Source: Mugil cephalus
Taxonomy: Eukaryota > Chordata > Actinopteri > Mugiliformes > Mugilidae
Direction of reading: 5' to 3'
Length of the DNA: 64,000 nucleotides
NCBI RefSeq assembly: GCF_022458985.1
Contig: NC_061788.1
Location: 1,535,826-1,599,825 of the forward strand
This document shows, one piece after another, positions 53,590 to 64,000 of the stretch. The position numbers were made by a program, and so were the translations under genes. Within the stretch, counting starts at the first letter, position 1, and each line of letters begins with the position of its first letter. The notes under the pieces are model-generated. The model saw only the letters and a program-made list of their open reading frames with translations, made no database searches and had not been told where the DNA came from.

Positions 53590-53945
53590 AAGATGGATGT
53601 GGAACAGCTCCTCTAAAGTGAAGCCAAAGCAAGCAGAGCTCCCCCTGGTGGCTGGAGGCTGCAGTATAAGTCACAAGCTCCACCCCCTCTATGTTAGTGG
53701 GCGGGACTTGGGCCAAAATACTTGACAAATAATGTTTTATCAAGAATGTTAGTTAATATAATGTTGATGAATGTTCAAGTATCATTTTTTTTGGAAAAGT
53801 TCTGTTCTAGTTCGTTATTTGACGCTACAGAAACAGGATGTGATGTGGGCGGGGCATCAATATCGTGGCTCCACCCTCATACTGACTCTGGCTCCAAACT
53901 CACAAGATGGCGTCGCCTGGTGTCCATATTTATATACGGTCTATA
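53590..53945 (+). repeat. Interspersed repeat R4 (ctccccctggtggctggaggc)
   Basis: Contains gagctccccctggtggctgg, agctccaccccctctatgtt and catatttatatacggtctat. Related copies lie at 57,235-57,500 (plus) and 57,780-58,050 (minus). Confidence 0.65.
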
Positions 53946-54225
53946 GTGTTTCCTCCTTGTTGCATCTTTAGAGGTGAAGTCCAGACAAACTTTAGACAAA
54001 CGTTTGGTCTCAGACATTTTGAAGGTTCACTTCCATCCATGCAAGAGAAAAACTGATGTGATGTCACAGCTATAGAGCTAAGGAGGCTAAGCTAATTAAA
54101 AACTCACCAGCACCAAATGAATCACCCAGATCAGTCTGGTTACTACCGTTAGCATCAGCACCGTTAGCATTATGGTACCCAGCATCGATACCATCCCTAT
54201 TCGTGAATCGTCTCTTTGTGATAAA
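53946..54225 (-). repeat. Interspersed repeat R3, inverted copy
   Basis: Reverse complement of much of 29,776-30,020, including the aggtgaagtccagacaaact and tgtctcaga-type core. It directly adjoins an R4 copy. Confidence 0.7.
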
Positions 54226-55371
54226 TCCAATATTTTTTCTTTTTCTAGGGTGAAACATTCAGATTAAACTCCATTCTGATAAAAGAGGTTTGTCCTAATC
54301 ATCCTCAGGCACCTGGAGCAGAAAAAACCCCAACTACAACACTCACCTATAGAAAAGTTCCTGGACAAAGTGGAAAAGTGCCTAATAACCAACTCTGAAA
54401 AGGAGACTTGAGTCGAACCACCTGCTTCTCTTTATGAGCGGCCGCATTAATAACTTTGACAGATGTGAGCTGCATGTGTTTCCTCAGTGGTGTGAGTCTG
54501 ACCCACGCTGTTACCTGCCTGTAATATTAACTACGTCTTTGTGTCGCTGCGCTCATTAAGAGTCTCTCTGGATAATGGTGCCAACTAAACGCCTTAAATA
54601 CAGACTTTAATGGAATGTATTTCTGGCTCTGTGAATGGCTTCGGGTTCATTAAACCCGCGTGGGTCTCCTCACAGTGCCTCATATCATCAAGCATCTGGT
54701 TAAAAGCTTCTCAGCAGCTGAATTAAAAGCAGCAGGAAACTCTGTGGAAATCGCTATGGAGGCAGGAAGCCTTATCCTCCCATTAGCATTCATGGTGGAA
54801 ACTGAAGGTATCATTAGGACGTTAAACAGAGATGGAGGTGAGGAGGAAGGGGGGGGGTGCTTCTGCAGGATTTACCTCCCACCCCGTTGGGGTTTGTTTG
54901 TAAGACAGAAACCCTCGGTCACATGTCAAACAGAACAAGAGCTTCAAAGAAAACCTTCAAAACTGTTGAGTCAGTGGATTCATTTGTGCTGCTGGTCTGA
55001 AGCATCTTTAGCATCGTTAGCATCTTTAGCATCGTCTGACAGAGGGTATTTAACCAGATTAATGTGGTTTGAAAGTCAGATCCTGATCCTGATATTGTGT
55101 AGGTCTCTGTTGTGGTGACAAATGTACTGAAAAACAACCTGCAACAAAGACCCCATCCATCAACGTTGTGATGGTTCTGTGTCTTTTTCTTTTATTTGTG
55201 ATCGTGTTTTGAGTTTCCTGTTTTATTTTGTTAAATTTATTGGTTTCCTGTCTGTTGTGCATCCTTTTGTTTTTATATCGGTTACTTACTCTCCACATCT
55301 CCTCCATCCCATAATAAACATAATGTATGATGTACACACAGAATGACACTGATAACACTGTTTCTTTTACT
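54226..55371. other. Intergenic, no gene recognised
   Basis: Open frames here (for example 54,660-55,118) show no homology or splice structure that I recognise. Confidence 0.4.
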
Positions 55372-55860
55372 AGATAATATGGCTGCAAGATTCTGAAAAA
55401 AAATGTGAATCACAATTTTTGCTTAGAATTGAGATCACGATTTTTTGCCACGATATATATATATATTTTACAAAATGTTTATTGCACTGATGAACTTTAA
55501 CTCTGTGTGTGACTCTCACCACAACCACCTGTGGTTTCTTCTCCATCCATTTAACTCTGTTTACTGCTGACTTCTCTCTGCTTCTCTCCGTCACTGTTTC
55601 CACACACTCAGCTGCAGACGCCTCCTCCACTGATGGAATCACGTGTCGTAAAGACGCTTTACCATTGGTCGAGGGAGGAGTCAGCGGCAGTGCTGCCTTT
55701 AGGGGCGCTTGAAAAAATCTGTGAAGAAATGGGAGCATTTGTTTGCGATGCCGCTCGTGAAATAAAATGCTTAAGAATCGTTGTGTTTAGAAATGAGATC
55801 ACGTGTATGTGTGAATCGAGATCGCGATTTTTTTTTAAGGATTTATCATGCAGCCCCACT
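55372..55860. mobile_element. hAT-like non-autonomous element
   Basis: Left end atggctgcaagattctgaaa and right end aaggatttatcatgcagccc form imperfect inverted repeats, with gatcacgatttttt and gatcgcgatttttt internal to each. A fragment of the same end is at 46,128. Confidence 0.55.
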
Positions 55861-56027
55861 AGATAATATCTATAATATACTTTTATGCTTTCTATATTTC
55901 CAGTTCTCTGTAAATAGAACTTTTTGCACTATTTTGTAAATACTCTGTGTCTGCACGGATAAGGAAAAGCGCTTCAATCTGTTTAATGACAATAAATCTC
56001 ATTCCATTCTCTATGATTTACGCCAGT

Positions 56028-56205
56028 CAGCCATAACATTACGACCAGCGATTATCTGGTTGTCATGGTTCCTGTCAGTGGGTGGAGACATATCAGATGT
56101 TAGAAGCCGTTAAAATGTTCAGTTGGAGGCTCCACCTCAGAACTTAAAGCTGGTCTTATGGAATCTGCTACGTTAGCAGCAGAGGTTATAATGTTATGGC
56201 TGATT
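56028..56205. mobile_element. MITE with agccataacattacgacc ends
   Basis: Inverted ends agccataacattacgacc and ggttataatgttatggct about 180 bp apart. Same family as 13,575-13,760. Confidence 0.65.
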
Positions 56206-56954
56206 GGCTACAACAGCGAAGAACTGATCAGAACAGCTGTGTGTTTAGAAAGAATCTTTTGTACTTTTTATTGGAGTTTTACCGTTTATTTAGGGAAACT
56301 GTTAACATTTGTCTTTCTCATAATGAAAATGTACATTTATTTATCAATCTGCATAAAACGTCACATGTACAAGTACGTCAAAATAAATACATCATCTGGT
56401 GGGTTGACTGAGCTTGCACTCAGGAGATCGACCACAGCTACGACCCACGCCTTCCTCTTTAATCCTGGACCCGGGTCCAGACCTGGGGGCCCCGGGGCCG
56501 GCCTACGACAGTCCATCAATCTAACTACGTGAGGAATAAGACAACAGCACTGCACCGGCCCCGGGGTCACGGGTTTAAGTACGACTACAGCTACAGCCAG
56601 GGGTGGACCGGCTGGAGGAAAGAGGCTGGAAGGCGACTGCAGGTGAAGAGGGTCGGGGGCTCGGAGACGATGTCCGGCGAGGGGGGAAGTCAAGAAGTCG
56701 TCATTTTCCTTTCCTGTTTAAATCAGTGGAGTGGGGGTGGGGGGGTGGGGGGGTGACTCACGATGGAAGAGGATGGAAACCTTTACAAAAAAAAAAAAAA
56801 GAATCTACCAACCATCCAGAGTTAGCAACACCTGTGGTCGCCATGGCAACAGCAAGTGCAGCCACAGGCGATGCTGCAATGAAAAAAAAAGAAAAAGAAA
56901 ATGAAAGAAATCTCCTGCAGCTGCAAAATAAAAGCGATATTTCCGAAATGTCTA

Positions 56955-57195
56955 TAAAGTAAAGTCTCGTCTTTGCTTGATATCCCATAATTCTCTTAAA
57001 TTCTCATCACGCCAGAGAGACTTCGCTTTGAGGAAGATGGACAAAAAAGTGTTTCCATTGCACTTTTGAGACAAACTTTTATATGGATACGTCTGTAAAA
57101 ACCACCTCATGAGAGCGTGAAAGTGTTTTAGCTTAAATATCTGAGAGGTTTTTAGAAATGTGGGCGTTTCCATCACCAGTTTTTATTGAGATATT
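56955..57195 (-). repeat. Interspersed repeat, inverted copy of 23,655-23,930
   Basis: attctcatcacgccagagag, aaccacctcatgagagcgtg and cacttttgagacaaactttt are shared in reverse orientation, allowing for divergence. Confidence 0.6.
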
Positions 57196-57234
57196 TAGGC
57201 TAATGCACAGACCTGCATGAGAAAAGATCATGAC

Positions 57235-57500
57235 GGCTCCTCTTAAAGAGAAGCCTTGAGCATGTGGAGCTCCCCCTGGTGGCTGGCTGCAGGATAGGTC
57301 ATATAATAAGCCCGCCCACTCCATATTATCCATATTAGTGGATGGAATACTCTGAAGGAGGAAACATTTATTTTTTCTATCTTTTAATCTTTTTAGGTAG
57401 TTAATATAATGCTCATGTTTGTTTTTCTGGGAAGTTAAATTTTATTTAAATATGTGATGATATAGAAACAGGATGTGACATCATGATGATTGACAGTTGC
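57235..57500 (+). repeat. Interspersed repeat R4, copy 2
   Basis: Contains gagctccccctggtggctgg and agaaacaggatgtgacatca, in the same orientation as 53,590. Confidence 0.6.
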
Positions 57501-57779
57501 CATTGGCACGTGTATTTGAAAGCTACTGTGATTTTTTCTTCTTTTTAGTAGATTTATTAAATGGAAATCCAGTTGTTCATAGACTGGTCCATACGGTCTG
57601 AGGGCGGAGCTACGATGAGGGCGGAGCTCCCTCCAGACTCACTCTTGTTTTTGTTTGCTCAACCTGACAAGCCTCACCAGCCACAAGGAAATATTGAATC
57701 ATTCACTGAACTTATTTTTAAAAACAGTTTTGGTCCAATGGGACCTCTTTATGGAGCGGTTGGCGTAGCAACTGGTAGT

Positions 57780-58050
57780 CGCCATTATGTCACATCCTGT
57801 TTCTATAGCATCAAATAGCTCAAATGAAACTTATCCAAAAAAAATTGACACTTCCATCAACATAATATTAATTATCTAAAAAAATGACAGAAACCATCCT
57901 TGAAAAAATATTATTTGATGTGAATTTTAGTGTTTTAGCCCCGCCCACTAACATGGAGGGGGCGGAGCTTATGACCCATACTGCAACCAGACACCAGGCT
58001 TCACTTTAGAGGAGTTGTTCCATATTTATATACAGTCTATGTTTCAGCTT
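57780..58050 (-). repeat. Interspersed repeat R4, inverted copy
   Basis: Contains atgtcacatcctgtttctat, tagccccgcccactaacatg and the terminal catatttatatacagtctat of the family. Confidence 0.6.
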
Positions 58051-58779
58051 AAGGGATCGTAGGCAGACTGTGAGTGATTAGCGTTGCTAGCTTCGATAGA
58101 CTCCAATCAAACTGATGGAATAGGATTAAAAGTCGCTCTAGTTTCTAACTCAGTGAATTAAAACCTGCTCTATTATCAAATCATCTGAGGCGAAATTTAG
58201 AGGAACAGTGACGTGATGAAACACGTCTGAGGGCCGTGGAGTGGAAACGTAGTTACGGAGTTAGCATGTCGCATACAGAGGTTAATACAGATGCATTTAC
58301 GCCTCATCATGAAATCCACAGGGTTCAGACTCACGTTCTGATGAGAATCATTTCACATTAGACCTTTTGCAGTTTTTCATTAAGTTTGGTCAAAGTTGCT
58401 CTTAGTTTTGGACAGAAACGCATCATATTTTCATACTGTGATTCCAGTGAAGCGATGATGGACCAGTTCACACAGAGACGTGGTGACAGACTTTAAATAT
58501 TGTGGTTCCCATGTCATGATTCCTCTAAAGTGTGTCGACCTCCTCCTCCTCCTCCTCCACATCAGTCCTCACACTGACTCCTGTCCCGACTCCTCCTCAT
58601 CTCCGTCCACTCGCGTCTCCTCCCTTCTCACCCTCCGTCTCCTGTCGTCCTCCTCTCTTTGTTGTCTCCTGTTTCCCGTCAGGTCTAAAATAAAAAATAA
58701 ATAAATAGAAAGGAGGAGAGAACAGGATCGATCTCTGCGTCTCGCTGCAGAAGGGGCTCGGACATCATTATCTGTATTT

Positions 58780-58872
58780 ACATCGCCTCCTCCTCCTCCT
58801 CCTCCTCCTCCTCCTCCTCCTCCTGCAGGGTGGAGGAGGGAGGGAGGGAGGGAGGGAGGGGGGGAGGATGGG
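58780..58872. repeat. (CCT)n followed by (GGGA)n tracts
   Basis: CTC repeats up to about 58,823, then ggagggagggaggg. Confidence 0.85.
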
Positions 58873-58922
58873 GGAGGATGAAGAGCTGGGACAGGTTCAG
58901 AAATGTCTCTTTGAGTTTCTTC

Positions 58923-61900
58923 TCATATCGATACTTCGTATTCACGAGTGTCCTGCAGACAGAGGAGGGAGAGACGGCGTTAGACAGAGACTCTGAGACG
59001 TTGCGGAGGGGACGGGGGGACGGGTTAAAGTCTGGACACTCACTCCTCCTGTCTCGTAGAGAGGGTTGTCAAACTCCGTCTCCACGGTGATCTGTCGGTA
59101 GGGGTGGGGGTAGATGAGAGGAAGCCTCAGGTTGGAGTGATACCTGCAGCTGGAACCAACACTAGTTATTATATTTACACCACGAGAAACCAGAGAGATA
59201 TTTTAAGTAAAAATCTAAACTAAATGATAAAACTCATCTCACCTCAGCGTGTTTCATCTCATTTTATTCCATTTCATCTCATCTCATCTTATTTTATCAT
59301 CTCATCTTATTCTACCTGATCCCATTTCATTTCATCTCATTTTATTCTATTTCATCTCATCAGATATTTAATTATCTTATCTGATTTGACCTCTTCTTAG
59401 TTTATCTTATCTCATTTTACCTTTTCTCATCTCACTTCATCTCATCTTATTTTATCATCTCATCTTATTCTACCTGATCCCAGTTCATCTCATTTAATCT
59501 CATTTTATTCTATTTCATCTCATTTGATTTCCGTTCATCTAATTTTACTTCTTCTCTTCTCATTGTGTCTCATCTCATTTTATTTAATCTCATCTTGTTC
59601 TATCTCATCTAAATCTTATGATCCCATATTGTTTCATTTGATCTTTTCTCATCTCATTTTATCTCATCTCACCTCATCTTATTCTGTCTTTTCTCATTGT
59701 ATCCTCTCATTTCATTTCATCTTTTCTCATCTGTCATTCTACCCAATCTTAGTTTATCTCATCTAAGTTACCTCTTCTCTTCTCATTGCATCTCATCTCA
59801 TTGGAGCTCGACGAATCTCATTTGACATTTTCTCATCTTGTATCGTTTTATCTCATTCTGTCATCTCATTTTATTCTATTTGATCTCATTTTATCTCATC
59901 TAATCTCATTTTATTCTGTCATCTCATTTGATCTTTTCTCATCTTATCTTATTTGAGCTCTTCTCATTTTATCTCGACTAATCTCATCTCATCTCCTTTC
60001 ATCTCACCTCATCTTATTCTGTCTTTTCTCATTTTATCCTCTCATTTCATTTGATCTTTTCTCATCTTATCTAATTTTACCTGATCTTAGTTTATCTCAT
60101 CTAAGTTACCTCTTCTCTTCGCATCTCATCTTATTTGAGCTCTTCTCATTTTATCTCAACTAATCTCATTTGATCTTTTCTCATCTTATTCTATTTGATC
60201 TCATTTTATCTCAACTAATCTCATTTGATCTTTTCTCATCTTATTCTATTTGATCTCATCTCATCTCATCTCATCTGCTACATGTGGTTGAAGGTTTTTA
60301 GTCGGATGAATGGTTGCGCTGCAGCGTCTCACCGTGTGACGTAGACGTAGGCTCCGCCCAGCAGCACAGACAGCAGCAGCACCAGGATGAAGACGGCCAG
60401 AGCGATGTTGCCTCCATCCAGAGGAGAACCAGCGGTCGCCTCCGCAACTGACGACACAACACACACCGACCACAGGAGGTGAACTAAAGGCCGAGGGTTC
60501 GGCACAGAACGAGCGTTAAAGGTGGTAATTAAATGGATAAACACAGCTGGAAGGACGACGACAGACGGGATGGCAGGCAGATGTTTGCAGCTGCAGGCGG
60601 AGCTCACACACAAACACACACACACACACACACACACAGGTGAAGTTATTCTTTTGTTGTTGTGATGGTTTTTACTTTTTTTTTTTTCATCAGCCCAATA
60701 AACAAAGCGTGGTCTTTGTTCAGCATCAGAGCATCAGAGCACACGACGCACACAGACAGACTCACCTTCCAAAGCATGGTTGCCAAAGCAGTCATGGTTG
60801 GCTGCAAGACATCAGTCTGTCATCAGTAAATATGGAAACCGACATCACACGTCCTGTGGAGTCTATTTTATTCTATTTTAAATGAAGTTGACCCTTCTCT
60901 GATCTCACACTGCGTCACACATTTAATCTACATCAACTAAAAAGCACATTAAAGTGTTTCTGAGGAAAAGCTCAAGTTCCTCCATCTCGCTGTAGACGAC
61001 TGGTCAGCAGTTACCGGAAACCGGACTCACATGTACGTACAAATTATTCATCTCGTTGAACAAATAAAGGATAATATTTGTTTCATTAGTTTGAGTTATT
61101 AAATTATATTTTAAAAAGCCGTAGAGAGACGTGTTTTAAAATCTTTAAATATTTTTTTTCAGTTTATAGGTCTTTAATCTTAACTAACTTAAAAACATAA
61201 ACATATTGTCAATTTACTGAAATTCAAAATAACCTTTTGAAGTCATTTGTGACTTTGTTGGATTTTATTACGAGTCTAAACCTTCTTTGTACCTGAGGAC
61301 GTCTATAAAACCACGGAGACACATCTGTAGTTAGACGGACGCTAACATTAGCACATTAGCAGCCCTTTAGCAAACGTTCTCTCCAGTTGTTTCCAGCTGA
61401 AAAAGAGACTTTAACACTGGTCCTGTTGGAGAAAGAGGTGTTTGGGTCGAACCGGCTGTCAACTGCATGCAGTGGTCAGTGGGGAGGGGGGGTCAAAGGT
61501 AGAGAGAACAGGAGGGTATTTCATTATTTCATTCTGCATTATTTACAGTTCTGTGCAACAGTTTAAGGTCTAGAGGGAACATGAGGATGCTTCCTTCCAT
61601 GTGTCCCTGGTTCTGGTCCAGTGGTAGGTAGAGATCCATCAGAGGCAGCAGCTGATACATTATTCTACTGACCACATGGTGGCGCTGCTGCTGATTCACA
61701 CACAGACTGAGACCAGATCTCCAGTTCTGGCTGAAGATGAATTAATGGAGACACGTATTAACTCAGACCAGGTGTGAACCGGGTCAGAACAGGTGTCTCC
61801 TCTCTGTGTCTGTTATGGTTTTAGTGGATGAGAATCTAAACGTGTAAAGAGCCTTAAACCGTTTGCACACAGCTGCACATTAAACAATGATCCTTGCGAA

Positions 61901-63657
61901 GCCTCACCCCTGCACAGAGGAAGGGGGCCGCTCCAAAACGACGGGTTTCCGAGGATGCACTTAATGGCAACTTCTCCTATGAGCTCGTAACCTTGGTAAC
62001 AGACGAAGGTGAGCGACTCGCCGGGCAGGTACAGCCTCTTGGACAGGATCTGGTAGCCGTTGTCAGGGAGACCGGGGTTCTCACAGGAAACCGACTCCTC
62101 GGCTGGAGACAAGGAGGAAAGAGAACGAGTTCTGTGTGTTTTTCATTTATTTTTCCTTTTTTTTTTTTGCATCAGAGCTGGACTGACAGATCCGACAGGC
62201 TCTGGCTGAGGTGACATGACTCATGGAAAATCTCCACCCCCCTTCTCCTCCTCCAGGTGGCTGAGAGCTGATTGGTACGGTGCATTAGCATCACATTTAC
62301 ATATCAAACACTTCACACAAACATTATTAACCCAGAACACACGCAGGCGGGCGGGCGGCCGCACATATCACCAGTCCTGAGATGAAATGCTGGAGATGAA
62401 GCGTTGTGATCTGTGTCTGTTTCTGCTTCTGCAAGAACCAACATGAACCTGCTCATGACACAGACACAGCTGCAGCCGTCCATCCAGCCGCCTGTTAGCC
62501 ACATGTTTCATGACACAGCTAACAGGGACGGCTACCCTAATGCTAACGGAGCTGATGCTAACAGTGATGATGATGCTAACGGTGATGATGGTAACGGTGC
62601 TGATGCTAACGGTGCTGATAATAACGGTGCTAACAGTGCTGATGCTAACGGTGCTGATGCTAACGGAGCTGACGCTAATGGAACTGATGCTAATGGTGCT
62701 GATGCTAACGGTGCTGATGCTAACGGTAGTAACCAGACTGATCTGGGTGCTTCATTTGGAGCCAGTGAGTTTTAATTAGCTTAGCATCCTTAGCTCTATC
62801 GCTGTGACGACACGTGCAAAAGTTTGGATGGACGTCACCTCAGAAGATGTAAACTGGGCAACACTTCCTTCGCTCCTTCCTTCCTTCCTCCCTTTCCTTC
62901 CTTCCTTCCTACTCTTTCTGTCCTTCCTTCCTTCCTTCCTTTATTCTTTTTCATTTTTTCCCTTCCTTCCTTCCTTCCTTCCTTCCTTCCTTCCTTCCTT
63001 CCTTCCTTCCTTCCTTCCAGGTAACACCTGGATGTTGATGACCTGTTGTGTTTATTTGTAGTCAGGAAGTGTTTTTGTGTAGTTTTGGGGCCTTTACTTT
63101 ACTTTACTTTAGAGTTTAAGGTGTTTGTGGTTAAATGTGTCTTGTGAGTGATTGATGTTGTGTTGATGTTGTGTGTTGATTGTGTGTAGATTGCCTGTGG
63201 TGTATGTGTGAATGTGTCTTTACATCATAGACTGACTGACCCCACGCCACTGGCTTTTTTATGAGAATATATTCATTTTATTTAATTAAATTAATATTCT
63301 GTTCAACTTACTCGTCACAAAATGCCTTAAAAATGAAAAGCTTTTGGACGAGTTTGCATGTCATTCATCTCATTCCTTAAGCTGCCTAATAACCAAAAGC
63401 TGATTATGAAAAGAGTAACTGGAGACGAAGCGTTTTCTGTGAAGCCTGAGAACCCGGATACTCACTGACGCAGTGAGGCAGCCGTGACGTCCACACAGGC
63501 GTCCCCGGCTCGCGGCCGTAGCAGGTGATGGTGGCGCCGCCCTGCAGGATGAAGCCGGGGTTGCAGCTGTACTGGATGGTCGTCCCCACCAGGAGCTTGG
63601 GGTCGGACAGGGACCGGGTGGAGTGGTCCACGTGGCCCGGGTCTGAGCAGTACATGA
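58923..63657 (-). CDS. sez6l: Seizure-related 6-like protein, C-terminal part (5' part beyond window)
   Basis: Type I neuronal membrane protein of the SEZ6 family, with roles in synapse and dendrite development and processing by BACE1 (family knowledge). Exons in transcript order: 63466-63657, 61908-62102, 60766-60801, 60333-60447, 59044-59143, 58923-58952. Phases agree and give 221 residues plus TGA. The first two exons each encode a complete sushi domain with four cysteines (DHSTRSLSDPKLLVGTTIQY; NPGLPDNGYQILSKRLYLPG). A 36-nt microexon links to the transmembrane exon (GGNIALAVFILVLLLSVLLG). The tail contains YHSNLRLPL, ITVETEFDNPLYETGG with an NPLY internalisation motif, and DTREYEVSI at the end. 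GTTIQYSCNPGF and SRLPHCV point to sez6l rather than sez6 or sez6l2. The upstream CUB/sushi exons must lie beyond 64,000. Confidence 0.93.
59230..60285. repeat. Degenerate TCTCATTTTA / ATCTC repeat, about 1 kb
   Basis: Units such as tctcatctcattttatctca repeat irregularly across most of the sez6l intron between the transmembrane and tail exons. Pentanucleotide CTCAT is the core. Confidence 0.85.
60617..60638. repeat. (AC)n microsatellite
   Basis: Short CA repeat in a sez6l intron. Confidence 0.85.
60802..61907. other. sez6l intron
   Basis: Holds the repeat at 61,600-61,795. No exon recognised elsewhere. Confidence 0.5.
61600..61795 (-). repeat. Interspersed repeat, inverted copy of 36,838-37,060
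   Basis: Contains ggttctggtccagtggtagg, accacatggtggcgctgctg and gagaccagatctccagttct, the reverse complement of the slc4a5-intron copy. Confidence 0.75.
62520..62865 (+). repeat. Interspersed repeat R3 with expanded 15-bp unit
   Basis: About a dozen copies of ggtgctgatgctaac, followed by the R3 body (gtagtaaccagactgatctg, gtgcttcatttggagccagt, aattagcttagcatccttag). In the other two R3 copies the 15-bp unit is present only once or twice. Confidence 0.8.
62870..63018. repeat. (CCTT)n microsatellite
   Basis: Imperfect, then about 15 perfect units, inside the R3 copy. Confidence 0.95.
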
Positions 63658-64000
63658 CTGAGGACGAGAGACTGGGACAGTTACACAACATCTCAGAGGA
63701 AATGAAACCAGTAGCTGCTCTGATCTGACTTAGAATTAACAGGTTTATGTTCAGACTGAACTAAAATGTGATTCACTGAGGCCAGAGCTCATAAATAACA
63801 GCAGAGCTGAAGATGATGACGTCCTGAACGCGTTTAAGTCTGATTCTGGTGAATATTCTGTTTAGTTGATAAATAAATGTTCCGTCTAGTTTCTCGTCGT
63901 CAGACTTGTTCAGCTCACGCGTCTATTTCTAACGAGTGGACGCAGGAGATGTCAGATATTTAAAAGATCCAGATCCACCTGAGGAATTTACAGATTTATA
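63658..64000. other. sez6l intron at window end
   Basis: No further exon seen up to the edge. Confidence 0.5.

Noticed and set aside
54660..55118. 152-codon open frame as a possible gene
   Set aside because: Low-complexity start and end, no recognised homology or splice signals.
62413..62779. Ala/Asp/Asn-repeat open frames resembling an Asp-rich protein
   Set aside because: 15-bp repeat inside interspersed repeat R3; the same element elsewhere lacks the expansion.

Overview
This is a stretch of a ray-finned (teleost) fish genome. Vertebrate multi-exon genes with GT-AG introns are embedded in repeat-rich DNA: Tc1/mariner and hAT-like elements, MITEs, and many micro- and minisatellites. Four protein genes can be read with confidence. 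All exon boundaries were worked out by eye from splice sites, codon phase and remembered family sequences. No alignment or database search was run.

Layout. (1) 1-7,375, minus: tacr1, the substance P / neurokinin-1 receptor. Six complete coding exons and most of a seventh are visible; the last few codons lie beyond position 1. Its introns carry a 36-bp minisatellite family. (2) 7.4-20.9 kb: the head-to-head intergenic space between tacr1 and slc4a5. It holds microsatellites, a near-intact Tc1-like transposon (9,984-11,589) with an open transposase, MITEs, a diverged AT-rich duplication and a 1-kb 15-bp minisatellite. (3) 20,928-48,981, plus: slc4a5 (electrogenic Na+/bicarbonate cotransporter NBCe2). 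The assembled frame is continuous over about 28 exons and gives 1,166 aa with a C-terminal PDZ-type ligand. (4) 50,044-51.7 kb, minus: a three-unit polyubiquitin gene with a 5'UTR intron and TATA box. (5) 52-58.9 kb: no gene recognised, several interspersed repeats present in inverted copies elsewhere in the window. (6) 58,923-63,657, minus: the 3' part of sez6l (two sushi domains, transmembrane helix, NPxY tail). The rest of the gene lies beyond 64,000.

The most interesting biology is in slc4a5. Two adjacent 114-bp exons (39,785-39,898 and 40,085-40,198) have the same phase and encode two versions of the same transmembrane segment, so they look like a mutually exclusive pair. A 100-nt cassette exon (44,007-44,106) appears to switch between a short C-terminus and one ending in a PDZ ligand, echoing the NBCe1-A/C switch. 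A 51-nt exon (23,478-23,528) carries a strong-context ATG and could be an alternative start. The intron before the penultimate membrane-domain exon contains four tandem copies of that exon's own 3' splice site, each followed by an immediate stop codon. Together these suggest an unusually splice-plastic transporter gene.

The genes are not an operon and share no obvious pathway. tacr1 and slc4a5 are also near each other on human chromosome 2p13 (recalled knowledge), so that pair probably reflects conserved synteny.
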